DNA of 64,000 bases. Source: Gnomoniopsis sp. IMI 355080 (taxonomy: Eukaryota > Ascomycota > Sordariomycetes > Diaporthales > Gnomoniaceae). Positions 22,284 through 32,868 of this stretch are shown piece after piece. Under the pieces are notes generated by a model. The model ran no database searches. It was not told where the DNA came from and worked only from the letters and a program-made list of their open reading frames with translations. The position numbers were made by a program, and so were the translations under genes. How positions within the stretch are numbered: position 1 is the stretch's first letter; every line of letters starts with the position of its first letter. The stretch is taken from assembly GCA_027946555.1 (NCBI GenBank), contig JAPEVC010000052.1, positions 108,391 to 172,390 of the forward strand, written 5' to 3'.

Positions 22284-24291
22284 ATGTCCTCCCATGAGAA
22301 AGGGGACCTGGGCCCGACCCCATTCCAGGTCAGAAGCCCCTCAACAAGTGAAGAGGCTCTTCCAGCAGTGGACGACAGCTGGGCGACCCGCAATGGCCTC
22401 AACCTGAAGTCCTTCAAGAAGAAGGAGTCTGGGGCAGACATCGAGCTTGAGCGTCCTATGAAGACCCGCCATCTACACATGATTAGCATTGGTAAGATAT
22501 TTCAATTCGATGTTGGCAGCACGAGTCCAGACTGACCTTGGGCTATACAGGTGGCTCGATTGGTGCCGGTTTCTTCGTCGGTTCAGGCGGTGCCTTGGCG
22601 AAAGGTGGTCCTGCCAGTCTGCTTATTGACTTTGCCATTATTGGCGTCATGATGTTCAATGTTGGTAGGTCACGGCTCAAATTACAAAACACGAAAGAAT
22701 CTTTTGTACCTTTCGAAAGCAACTGACATGAACGCTTCCCACTTGAAATAGTATACGCCCTGGGCGAAATGGCCGTCATGTTCCCCGTGTCAGGCGGCTT
22801 CTACACGCTCTCGAGCCGCTTCATCGACCCGTCCTGGGGCTTCGCCATGGGCTGGAACTACGTGTTCCAATGGGCGATCGTCCTACCACTCGAGCTGACC
22901 GTGTGCGGAATGGTGATGCAGTACTGGGCCCCGGACGTCAACGTCGGCGTGTGGATCACCGTCTTCCTCGTCCTCATCACGCTCGTCATGATGTTTGGCG
23001 CCATCGGCTTCGCCGAAGAAGAATTCTGGGCCGCTTCCCTCAAGCTCGCGGCCATTGTCATCTTCATGATCACGGCGCTCGTGCTTGTGCTGGGCGGAGG
23101 CCCGTCTGACGGGCGGTATAGTACCTACCAGGGTTCGCAAACGTGGCGAGATCCGGGCGCTTTCAGGAACGGGTTTCGCGGGTTTTGTGCGATTTTTGTC
23201 ACGGCGGCGTTCTCGTTCTCCGGAACAGAGCTGGTTGGTTTGGCGGCGGCCGAGGCGAAGAACCCTGTGCGCTCTTTGCCTGGTGCCATTAAACAGGTGT
23301 TTTGGCGAATCACACTGTAAGTTGATTGATATTTTCTTGACTATATCACAGAGCTATATATATTGCGGGCTTTGTTGGCTGACCTGGCAAAGTTTCTATA
23401 TCCTCGGTCTCTTATTTGTTGGTCTCCTCATCCGGTCCGACGACCCTCGTCTGCTCGGAAGCGGCAAATCAGGCCCCTCCGGTGGTGATGTAGAGGCATC
23501 CCCTTTTGTGCTCATCGGAGAGTACGCAGGTCTCAACGGCTTCAATCACTTCATCAACGTGGTCATTGTCGTATCTGTCATGTCCATTGGCGTATCCGGC
23601 GTCTACGGCGGCTCGCGGACCCTGACAGCCATGGCGCAACTTGGCTACGCGCCCAAGGTCTTCACGTATATCGACCGGGCTGGACGACCGACCTTCTCCG
23701 TGGGAATCATTCTGGTATGTGGCTTGCTGGCGTACATCAACCTGAGTGCGGACGGCGCCATGGTCTTTGACTGGCTCCTTGCCTTGTCAGGCTTGGCTGC
23801 TCTTTTCACCTGGGGTTCGATTTGCTTGGCACACATTCGCTTCCGCAAAGCTTGGGCATATCACGGGCATAGTATGGAAGAGATTCCCTTCCAGGCCATA
23901 GGTGGAGTCTATGGGTCTTGGCTCGGTTTGATTCTCTGTGTTCTTGTCCTGGTCGCTACCGTAAGTCTGACTCTGCCCCGGAAAGATTTCGTATTCCTTG
24001 TATCTTGCTCACATGGGACACTACACGCAGATGTTCAGCGCCATTTGCCCCCCTGGACAAGAGGGTTATGGAACCGCCGAGGATTTCTTCATGGCGATGT
24101 TGGCCCTGCCAGTTGTGATCGTCTTTTGGGTGGTGGGATATTTCTGGAAGCGATCGGGATGGCTCAGAACTGTTGACATGGATGTCGATACAGGTCGTCG
24201 TGAACATGATTGGGACGAGATCAACAGGTACAAGGCCAGAGTTGCTGCTATGCCGACATGGAGGCGCTTGATTTGGAAGTGGTTTGTCTAG
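22284..24291 (+). CDS. Amino-acid permease (APC superfamily, YAT family)
   Basis: A plasma-membrane amino acid:H+ symporter, 571 aa from five exons: 22284-22491, 22551-22664, 22752-23316, 23393-23960, 24031-24291, all with GTA(A/G)G donors and AG acceptors that keep frame. The first helix carries the family substrate-binding motif GGSIGAGFFVGSGGALAKGGP (split by intron 1 at the first Gly). YALGEMAVMFPVSGGFYTLSSRF, FSGTELVGLAAAEAKNP and GGSRTLTAMAQLGYAPK follow, all hallmarks of fungal YAT permeases such as Gap1/Dip5/Inda1. About 12 TM helices lie between a ~70-residue hydrophilic N-terminus and a C-terminal tail. Substrate range cannot be told from sequence; nitrogen-regulated expression is usual for the family. 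Confidence 0.95.
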
Positions 24292-24859
24292 AAAGGCAAT
24301 ATTGCCGGAGCCACTATTGAGACGGATCGGTCCTAGGAGTCGGAACCTTTGCCAGCTTTCCCAGCTTAGGAGCTCTCTCAAAAAAAGGCAAGATCGCGAG
24401 TGGTTCTCTTCGCGGTCAGGTAATTCGACGAGTCATATTGATACATGGCAGGCAAGCTTCCAGTTCTAGCCTCCGGTCCCCAGATGAGAGCTCTGGCCTA
24501 AATATCACTCGGTCCGAATCAGCCGCTTACAGAATTGGAGCCATGGGTGGTGAGCCCAAGGTAGTATTCTTGGCAGCGCAAAATGTCCCCGTGCCGCCAA
24601 TTTGCCATCATATGAACAAACGATCCTGTACCTTGCCGACCAGTTGTTACTCTCCACGCTTTTTGCCGTGGACCCTGAATATGCATGTTCCTGATCACCG
24701 GATTCTTGGTACATGCGACCCCTGCCATTATTCCATCTACCGGCCGATGTAACAACGGAAGTTGGCAGAGAAATGACAAGAGGCCACGAAACTTAGATTG
24801 AATCTACATTCTGGCAAGAAACTTTCCAAAGGCTTCCATAATCCCAAGTCTAACCAAAG

Positions 24860-24878
24860 AATTGAATGTCATTCAATT
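24860..24878. repeat. 9-bp inverted repeat with 1-nt centre
   Basis: AATTGAATG and CATTCAATT flank a single T, in the space between the permease and the chitinase. It is AT-rich and operator-like in shape, but no known fungal factor is implied. Confidence 0.6.
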
Positions 24879-25477
24879 TGTCAGCACCAGTATTCTTTTT
24901 CTGTCTTAGTGCCTGGCCACGTGCCCCTTTTCTTGGGACCGTGACTGGCTATAGACTCTCGTTGGTGTCTAACCGATTACTATCACGGCCTTCAAACCAC
25001 CGTCTCAATGCTTGACTCCGGTTCAAAGACGACCATACTATCTTTGGGCCCACATCCAGAGCGCCACATCAGGAAGGTCGGAGAATATGTATGTCACATT
25101 AGGATAGATTTGTACCATGTCAACTATAGGCCCTTCCTTGTCAAGGCTTTGGCATGTTACTAGAATAAGCTTAAAATCTGGTACCACAATGGTAGCCGGA
25201 GTCGTTGAATGTCGCACTATTGGCAGCAAATACCAGATTCTGCACGTGTTGATTCACGACAGAACTGAAGATGGATGCTCATTGATTCACGTGTACAATA
25301 AATGGTCCCCAAGCCTTATTCCATGCAGCAATTATTTTTTCCAGGGTTCAATAGATCCATCTCAGGCTACATTCACCTCTTATCTGGGCAGGTCACCGGT
25401 TTGAATTCCCTTCGCGTACTCAACGCCCCATATACTAAAGACTATCATTGCACAACTGCACGCCATGGAAGCGGTCA

Positions 25478-25483
25478 TATAAA
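25478..25483 (+). promoter_or_regulatory. TATA box of the GH18 gene
   Basis: TATAAA lies 71 nt upstream of the chitinase ATG, suggesting an inducible TATA-type promoter with a short leader. Confidence 0.45.
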
Positions 25484-25553
25484 GCATGTTATGCCCCGAG
25501 GCCGACGATCGAAAGAAACCCGGACCATCGCCAGTGACTACATAGAATATAAC

Positions 25554-26669
25554 ATGTCTTTCAGGAACAAAATACTCGCCCTGTGGGCGATTGCCATACA
25601 ATTTCTATGTCTCTCGTTGGCAGTTCCTGTCCATGACATTTCGAAACGAGCATTTTCTGAGCTTCCGCGGCTGGTCATTTATTTCCAGACGACACATGAT
25701 GCCTCTAATAATCCCATCTCGATGTTGCCTCTGATAACGGAACAAGGAATTGCCTTGACACATCTCATCGTCTGCTCCTTTCACATCAATGTGGACTCGG
25801 TCATACATCTCAACGATTACCCACCCGACGATCCCCATTTTTACACTCTATGGAACGAGACCGTTGTGATGCAGGAGGCGGGCGTCAAAGTGATGGGGAT
25901 GATAGGTGGTGCGGCAGCAGGATCGTTCAATTCCGCAACGCTGGACAGCACCGATGATGCCACATTCGAGCATTACTATGGCCAGTTGCATGACACAATC
26001 AAGCAGTACAACCTGCAAGGGATGGACCTCGATGTTGAACAGGGCATGTCACAGAGTGGCATTACCCGCCTTGTCACCAGACTAAACGCAGACTTTGGCG
26101 ACGACTTCATCATCACTATGGCCCCCGTGGCGTCGGCGTTGGACAACGGCGGCAACCTTTCCGGATACGACTACGAGACACTGGTAGCGGCGGCCGTGAC
26201 AACCACCGGCCTGCCAATGGTCGACTTCATGAATACGCAGTTCTACAGCGGCTTCGGCACCATGGACACCCCTGCAGACTTTGAGAGCATCGTCGCGAAT
26301 GGTTGGGATCCAACGGTGATTGTGGCCGGGGAGCTCACAAACTCGGCGAACGGATACGGCTACACCAGCCCCATCCTGTTGAACGAGACGGTCATCGAGC
26401 TGGTGGAAGAATACGGCATTATTGGGGGCATCATGGGCTGGGAGTACTTTAACAGCGAGCCAGGCGGTACGGCTGCGCCGTGGGAGTGGGCGCAGGAGAT
26501 GACGGAGATCTTGCGACCTGATTATCCCGTGTCTCTGACAATTACCACCGAGACGGCATCGGCGTTGACTGTTGCGTACAAACAGAGTCTTGTTCAGGAC
26601 AGTGACTCGGGAAGCAGTGCTAGTGCATCGTTGCCTACTGTCAACTATTTTGCGATGGTGAACGCGTGA
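25554..26669 (+). CDS. Secreted GH18 chitinase-like glycosidase
   Basis: A glycoside hydrolase family 18 enzyme, 371 aa, one exon. It has a signal peptide (hydrophobic ~6-23) followed by a Lys-Arg pair at 31-32, a likely Kex2 processing site. The TIM-barrel beta-4 motif is GMDLDVE, with Asp158, Asp160 and the catalytic acid Glu162; this matches DxxDxDxE. Other barrel strands are visible: RLVIYFQTTHD, LTHLIVCSFHI, VKVMGMIGGAAAGSF, TMAPVA, DFMNTQFYSGF and GIMGWEYFNSEPGG (the beta-8 Trp region). There is no chitin-binding module or GPI signal. The frame is open upstream, but MSFRNKILALW gives the signal peptide and is preceded by a TATA box, so it is the start. Probable substrate is chitin or a related N-acetylglucosamine polymer; whether it acts on fungal or insect chitin is unknown. 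Confidence 0.92.
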   Translation: MSFRNKILALWAIAIQFLCLSLAVPVHDISKRAFSELPRLVIYFQTTHDASNNPISMLPLITEQGIALTHLIVCSFHINVDSVIHLNDYPPDDPHFYTLWNETVVMQEAGVKVMGMIGGAAAGSFNSATLDSTDDATFEHYYGQLHDTIKQYNLQGMDLDVEQGMSQSGITRLVTRLNADFGDDFIITMAPVASALDNGGNLSGYDYETLVAAAVTTTGLPMVDFMNTQFYSGFGTMDTPADFESIVANGWDPTVIVAGELTNSANGYGYTSPILLNETVIELVEEYGIIGGIMGWEYFNSEPGGTAAPWEWAQEMTEILRPDYPVSLTITTETASALTVAYKQSLVQDSDSGSSASASLPTVNYFAMVNA

Positions 26670-28749
26670 TAGGGGCTTTTGAATACTATATTGGATGAAA
26701 GTCTCGTTTGAATAGAAAGGAATGTTCTAAACAGGGAGCCACCATTCGGACTGAAACCCAAACCACCTCTGCCTGAAAAAGAGCGCGTCGACACGATCAA
26801 GAGCGCTCAAGTCATATCGCCAAAAAGGGCCTGTGCCTTTTCGAGATTACCTAGGTATATCCGACCGGGAACCGTCCACTAGTGCGTCCCCAGATTAAGT
26901 ACCTACGGGAAAGCAAATATCTCACCGCACATTTCTTTGCTATCTGAATAAAACCCTGTCTGATGGGAACAGGCTTAAGTTTCGCATGTATCACATCTAC
27001 CTTGCCGAGCAGCAGTCACGATCTTCCGTCTCGAGTGCTCCGAGTTTGTGAGCACGTCTTGTCAGACCTCTTCAAGTGTGACAGCTGTGAGGCATACGAA
27101 TAATTATTTCGAGAGAGTCACCACGGTATCCTTTCAATACGAGCCACTCATGGCCAAGCTTGCGACCAGTTCTCAAGCTATAAGTTAATTGGCCCTACTC
27201 TTCCAAAAGAGCTGGGCAGTACTTAGGTAGCCCATATTATGCCGCACTGAAAAGTATGATCAGCCTTCATCACCTTTTGTGATCTCACCATCATAGTTCG
27301 TGAATCTTCTTCCAGGATACAGAAAACTTCGTTTTCAAATGACAATGTCTATTTGCCATCGAGGCTCGATACTGGTCCACATCTGATCGAGGCCTGCGTG
27401 CCTGTAAGGGAAAATTTCTCCAGCTCGTGGCTGCCGGGGCGGGTTACAACCACTGAGTGAAGAGACGCCCGGCAGGTGTTGGGTCGTCAAAAATAAAGGA
27501 CTGTGTGTTGTCTTGAGATCATTGGGGCCCATCTATTCTGGCAGGGTTGATGTTTCGACGCAATGATGAACTCCCCATGCTTTTGATAACTTGCCAGGTC
27601 GTCCGTTGTGAAAAAATCTTCGTATTTTCAACAAGTTTTCGTATTGAATGCAAGAGAGCAGTATATGCGCGTAAGACTGTTTTGTTGAAAGTAGTTAGAC
27701 TTGTTATCATATAGAAAAGACGCCCCCAGTACCCACACCACGATGGGGCATGTCGATCATCACGGGAGATGTGTCGAGCTTAAACAGCTTTAATCTGCTA
27801 CTGTTGTTACCCCTGAAGATCCCGGAGGTTTCCGCGGCAAGTGGGTCCTCTGAGGACGAGATCCAGAACATCGGTCGCGTCGGAGAACCTGGGGCAATTT
27901 TAACAATAGCCAAGTCAGAGATAGACTAACCTTCGCTCAAGCCAGCGGTTACACGGTAATAGCTTCGCGAATATGATCGATTCTTTTATAGTCACTTGGA
28001 AAAGCAATGTAGGTAGACACAGATAAAACGAAAAATGAAATGCTAAATAGTCTTTGTTGCCCTGGAGAATTGAATCTCGCACTCCCAGATTTTGGCGTGG
28101 CCATTAAGTCCTTGAAATGATTGCCAAGGAGTCAGCCCTATGGACGGAATACAACCACATTATAGCTTGCAACGTCTCTATGTACCCTAGGTTGAGGATG
28201 ACCGCATGTCTGTACAAGTCGAGAAGCGTCACGGACAAATATTAAATATGGAGAATAAGAATAAAACAATTGGTCTCTCTCTCTCTCTCCCGAGTCAATG
28301 GTGGAATGGTTCTGGAATCGAAGACCGCGTGGAGAACCCGGGGTATGCTTGTGACGTCTGGCAAGCCAGTTTGCCTCATTTTGGCAGTCTGCCTTGCACA
28401 AGAACTCCAAGGTTAATGCTTCTGACTAGGCCCGCTGTCGCTCGAAGCGAGCAAAGGCAATATAATTGCTACGGCTGGCACGGGTATGGTCAAACGACGG
28501 GCTTGCAGGACACGGAGAAAAATACGTGCCCCAATTATCTCCGACATGGTGATTCGGGATTTTGAGATGTTCAAACAACACTGAGCTTTGCATATAAATC
28601 AACGTCGAAACTTTCCCGCCATCACATCTCTGAAGAACATCCATCTTTCCAACCAATCCTGGCCTCAGAAAATCAAAAGGGCCACTACAGAGCAACCACC
28701 TAAACTCTCAGCACATTTCTTCACCAGAAATCAACCACGACTCTATAAA
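26670..28749. other. 2.1-kb intergenic region, no supported gene
   Basis: No gene is recognised; only short frames without motifs. It contains one TACCTAGGTA copy at 26848-26857. Around 28030-28110 (-) there is a fragment with a tRNA T-arm-like stretch that does not fold into a cloverleaf. The right end is the promoter of the secreted protein below. Confidence 0.45.
28593..28599 (+). promoter_or_regulatory. TATA box of the small secreted protein gene
   Basis: TATAAAT lies about 155 nt upstream of the ATG and is followed by a C/A-rich leader (CCATCTTTCC, CAACCACC), as in highly expressed fungal genes. Confidence 0.5.
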
Positions 28750-29265
28750 ATGCACTTCACATCCTTCTTGATGGCCGCGGCGCCCGCGCTCGTCATTGCA
28801 ACCCTCGACCCGTGTTCGTCCAACACCAAGGGAGCATGCCCTACCTATCTGGGCTGCAGTGCTGCAAAGGTGTCGACGGCGATTCAAGCCGCCGAATGCT
28901 CTCACAACACGCGTGTCTCTGGCACCCAAACCTTTGCCGTCTTTACCACCGACCACCAATACGATTCGAGCCACGGCGCCCCTTACGGAACCTGCAAAGC
29001 CTACACTTGCACACCACCAACGACAACGCAAATGAGCAATAACACAGATTGTTGGACTTTCTTCTGGAGGTAAGCGATTTTTTCTTTCTTTTCTTTCTCA
29101 AATCACTTGTTGGGAAAGCAGAATGGCATGCTAACTTACTCTCTCAGTGGCCAGGGAGCGTCCAGTGGCTACGGCACCGGCTGCATCAGGGACCCGAACA
29201 CTGGCGAGTGTGGCTGCGAGAACTCCGATGGCACCTTCGTTGCAGGGAGCGACAGCTGCACCTAG
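28750..29265 (+). CDS. Small secreted cysteine-rich protein
   Basis: A 145-aa precursor from exons 28750-29069 and 29148-29265 (intron GTAAGCG...CTCAG, codon AG|T). The N-terminus is a clear signal peptide (MHFTSFLMAAAPALVIA). The mature part is about 125 aa with 11 cysteines and a C-terminal cluster GTGCIRDPNTGECGCENSDG near the end. Tyr/Trp residues (CWTFFW) sit just before the intron. There is no TM segment and no GPI signal. Such proteins are effector or surface-protein candidates in fungi that interact with other organisms, but no specific function follows from sequence. It sits between a chitinase (left, same strand) and a GH7 cellulase (right, convergent, 252 bp between stops). The odd cysteine number implies a free thiol or an intermolecular bond. 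Confidence 0.85.
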
Positions 29266-29517
29266 GAAATCGTCACTCTAGCAAAGCCAAAAGACTTTCT
29301 GGGGCTTGGACTGTACTTTCATGTGTACAATTTGACATTCGAATATGTATATACAATTGTCTTAAGAAGAGGAAGGCTATCTTCGCCAGCGATGCGACTA
29401 GTCACTATTTACACAGAAATCCATGATAGACAAAATCGGGGATCGCCCGGCTCTACGAACTTCGCAAAACCTGTTAGTTCCGCGATTCATATGCTCCTGC
29501 TCAACGCTGCAGCGTAC

Positions 29518-30791
29518 TTAAGCTGTTGAACCAATGTCACCCCATTTAATGTTGGAGAAGACCACATGCGTATCTGAACTGTTTGCTTCGATCAAGGTGG
29601 GGTTGCCCTCGGTGGCACTGCAAGGTCCACTGCTGCCTGAGTCAAGCCAGTTCATGTATTGGCTGTTGTCGTTCCAGATGCTGAAGGCCAGCACCATGCC
29701 TCGTCCGAGCGCCTCACCCATGGTAGTCAGAGAGCCGAATTCCGCAGCGCTCGTATCAACAGCGTCACACCATGTCGAGTTGATGGAGTCACCGGTGGTG
29801 CCCGATACGGCGCTGGGCACGGTCATGTTGTTTTGATGGTATATCCGCTTAATCTCGCTGAGTGTTCCGGTGGTGGTGTTATCGTCCGTGATGAACTGTG
29901 TGGTGACCGTGAACGGCTTGGTGGTGTCCAAAGTGCCGCCCGGGGCCCAGTAGTTGGGATAGCCTTGGGCATATGCGTTGAAGCCACAGCCGCCCTTGTC
30001 GCAGTTGCTGGCATCGTCTGCGCATGGGTGGGGGGTGAATGCGGCAGCAAGGCTGTTGGACTCCAAAATGTCCATCTCGTTGCAGCAATACCCTGCACCA
30101 TCTGTGTTGAGAGTCCCGTTCTTGAACGTTTCGACGGGGCATTGTGCGTCGCAGTATCCACCGCCGTACGTCGCACCTCCGGTCTGGTACTGGTTCCTTC
30201 CACCGGAAGCATCCATCTCAGACAGATACAAGGCGCCATTTTCCTGCGAAAAGTATTAGCCAAAGGTGTGGCCGGATCTGTGTTTTTTCATGGGAGACTT
30301 ACACCACAAGGGAGTGTTGACAGATCAACATCAAAACTGAGTTCCTGACCAAGCAGCTTGAACAATACGTAATCCTGGGTGCTTTCATCTAGGAGATAGA
30401 CTCGTGGAGATGCACTGCTCAGGCCAGTGGACGTATTGAAAAACTGGTTCATGGTCATGGAAGAGCCCGACGTCACCACACCAGCAGCGGTGTAGTTGGC
30501 GCCCTCGATCACACAGTTCTGGGCACATGTTGCTTCATCCGGGCAGAGAGTGGCGTTGATGCCGGACGATGTAGTGCAAGAGTCATAACCGTCGGCGGTA
30601 TGCAGCCATCGATAGCCAAAGTCAAGCACGACTGATGTGTTCTGGACAACGCAGCCTCCGGCAGCCGTGCATTTGGAAGTGGACAAGAGGGGATGAACTT
30701 CGGGCGTCACTGTTCCTGGGTCCTGCGCATTGGCAAGCAAGGCCCATGCCAGCGCAAGCGCGGCTTGTGTGGTCTTCCTGGACTGTGTCAT
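29518..30791 (-). CDS. GH7 endoglucanase (EG1/Cel7B type), secreted
   Basis: A secreted retaining cellulase of glycoside hydrolase family 7. Exons 30303-30791 and 29518-30243 (59-nt intron GTAAGT...TCGCAG) give 404 aa. A signal peptide ends in ANA and the mature protein starts QDPGT, as is usual for GH7 (pyroglutamate). Family blocks: TPEVHPLL ... KCTAAGGC, PCGENGALYLSEMDASGG, YGGGYCDAQCP, and the catalytic motif NEMDILE with nucleophile Glu219, Asp221 and acid/base Glu224; KGGCGFNAYA and GMVLAFSIWND follow. It ends shortly after NIKWGDIGS with no linker or carbohydrate-binding module, and the loops are short, so it reads as an endoglucanase rather than a cellobiohydrolase. The start at 30791 gives the signal peptide; an upstream in-frame start would bury it. 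Probably induced on cellulose and repressed by glucose. Confidence 0.94.
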
Positions 30792-30875
30792 GATGTGATG
30801 GAGGGATCGTGAGGTAGTGTTGCGGTTGAGGCAAACTGAGCAATTTCTTGTCCTTGGCACGGAATCCCTAGAGGT

Positions 30876-30887
30876 TTATCTATACAT
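30876..30887 (-). promoter_or_regulatory. TATA-like element of the GH7 gene
   Basis: On the minus strand TATAGATAAACC lies about 90 nt upstream of the GH7 ATG, at a suitable distance for a TATA box. Confidence 0.4.
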
Positions 30888-31014
30888 TTGGTTCCCCCCC
30901 TTCTACGCTCTCGGAGCCCTACCCACCGTATGGTTCGTCTGATGAAGCAAATCCAATCCTGGTAGCAGCGCAGCGGGCCGTGAAATTTACCATATTCTCC
31001 CAGTCGGGGGATGA

Positions 31015-31020
31015 GGCTAA
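31015..31020 (+). promoter_or_regulatory. GGCTAA, possible Xyr1/XlnR site
   Basis: GGCTAA occurs about 225 nt upstream of the GH7 start codon. GGCTAR is the known core bound by the cellulase/xylanase activator Xyr1/XlnR. One hexamer is weak evidence; the position in a cellulase promoter is what makes it notable. Confidence 0.3.
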
Positions 31021-31360
31021 ACTGTATTTGGATCACGGAAGAGACCCTTCGTGCCTTTCGCCGCCCGGAAAAATAGAACCCTCAGGCCCCCAGGTCTTCG
31101 AAACAACCTTGCTGGCCTCTGGCATGTCGTCCCGCCCATCCTTCATGGATAGCCCCTTGAAACACAGGGCAAATATGCACCTAGTCAATCATAGTAGTGT
31201 TTCTGAGATATTGCCTAATCCATGCGCCTCAGTCGTTACTGTTAAGAGATTTGCTTCGTCTGACCTCATTTCATTTCAGGCGGTACCTAGGCGTTCCCGA
31301 GAATCCGCAGGCTAATACCTAGGTATCTCAAAACCTATTGATTGTAGCAAGAATCAAGAA

Positions 31361-31379
31361 TCACCTGACGTTCAGGTGA
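31361..31379. repeat. 8-bp inverted repeat TCACCTGA-cgt-TCAGGTGA
   Basis: A perfect dyad with a 3-nt centre; together the centre and flanks contain TGACGT, a half CRE-like bZIP core. It is about 570 bp upstream of the GH7 gene and may be coincidental. Confidence 0.5.
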
Positions 31380-32850
31380 CAAGGTCCATGTGTCAACAGC
31401 GCTACAACAGTTCCTTATAGTAGGTAAAGAACGTTGCGGCTGACTTTCCAAGCATTCCGTTCAAGCGCATGGCGGCTGTTTTAATTAAAAATGAGATTTC
31501 TCTATTCTATGTTGGGTGACTGGGAATGCTGTAAAGACTTACAGTTGTCATGTAGCTGCGACAATGATCGTCATCATGCCCATCAATAAATCTACAAAGC
31601 CTTTGCTCATGACTGAGTTCGTAGATGGACTGCAATCGATACCGTAATCGGTTCTTCATACATTCGACTCTTTGTGTTATACTGTATGTAGTCAGATCGG
31701 CATAAGGGACACGCTCTGGAGTAGGTTTCTCCTATTCTGCGACAGGAAGGCACTCGAACTATTATGGTAGTCTTTCATCGTCTACCTTTCATTCACATAT
31801 GAAACGGAGACATTCTGCTTTGCGACGATATAATCATGCCTCCCGGCCACTCAACGTTTATAGGCGGCTTGTGCATGCAGTTATTTAATATAGCAAGCTA
31901 TCCAAGGTTAAGCTGGCCAACGTTGAGTAGTTTGGTCACCGCTATGCAACTTTCAAACAATTGATCAGGAACAGTCGCATACAGTGTTGCCACAAAGCTT
32001 CAAACGCTTTTTGTCCCCAATCTTGTGTCCAAAATCTGTCTCCATCACAGCGAGCGAGATATGACCATGCCACCAAGCGCTAGTAGCGACCACGCGTCAC
32101 ATAACCCGGTCAAGCCCTTACTTACCTAAGGTATACACTGATGGCTCCCTGATAACGCCCATGGAGAGCATTCGGACTGCATCATCACCGCCGTCGAGAC
32201 GGGCTCAAATGTAGGCGATACATACCGGCCGATATTGGGCTGACAATTGGAAAGCACTGATACGAGACCAATGGCCATACCCTGCATCTGAAGATGGATC
32301 ATGGATGGCAGACGCGGCCCATTGTTCAGACGAGAAGAAATGCCATGCCGCCGAGGAAGGGATCGCCAGAGTGAGGAGGTGTCCAGGACGGCTGTGTCCT
32401 TTTAGCCATCGTATGCGCGCCTCGTCGACCGTGGTGGACACGAGGGTCTGTTGCCATCTCAGTAGTATGTATCCTAGGGTGGGCGTAACTGTGAAGTTTT
32501 ACCATCTTGAATTGGCGTGCTGAATCAATTTTGCCATCCAAAATTCCTGCTTCTGTGTGCTTCAGGGACGCTCCAGTCAGCCCGGGGCATGTCAAGACAA
32601 GACCGCCGCCTTTGCGTCTTCCAAAAGCTTCCATGCTCGCTCTTGTACAGTACGCACCTTTAGCATGGTGTAGAATTATGATCAGTCCAACACTCGTTGA
32701 TACGTCCTAGGTGACTGCCTTCCGGTGATTCAAACATCGCACAGGATAGATGGCACTTGATGCTTCATGGAGCAGCATTCTCGTGCAGCAGCCCGGCTGG
32801 CTAGTACGTACGAGCTTCCACTGCATCCGCGCCCTGACCTTAATCCACCA

Positions 32851-32868
32851 TACCTACCTAGGTAGGTA
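32851..32868. repeat. 18-bp perfect palindrome TACCTACCTAGGTAGGTA
   Basis: The longest version of the CCTAGG-centred palindrome, with an extra TACC/GGTA on each side of the 10-bp core. It lies in the gene-poor region. Confidence 0.85.

Larger units (their letters stand above)
24292..25553. other. Intergenic, GH18 promoter
   Basis: There is no gene. It holds a perfect dyad AATTGAATG-t-CATTCAATT at 24860-24878 and, near the right end, the TATA-like element of the chitinase gene. Confidence 0.5.

Noticed and set aside
28030..28110. tRNA on the minus strand
   Set aside because: A T-loop-like TTCAATT is present, but no D arm, anticodon arm or acceptor stem can be paired around it.
30792..30860. 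Longer N-terminus for the GH7 enzyme
   Set aside because: It would place 23 polar residues ahead of a good signal peptide; the ATG at 30791 gives the normal secretory start.
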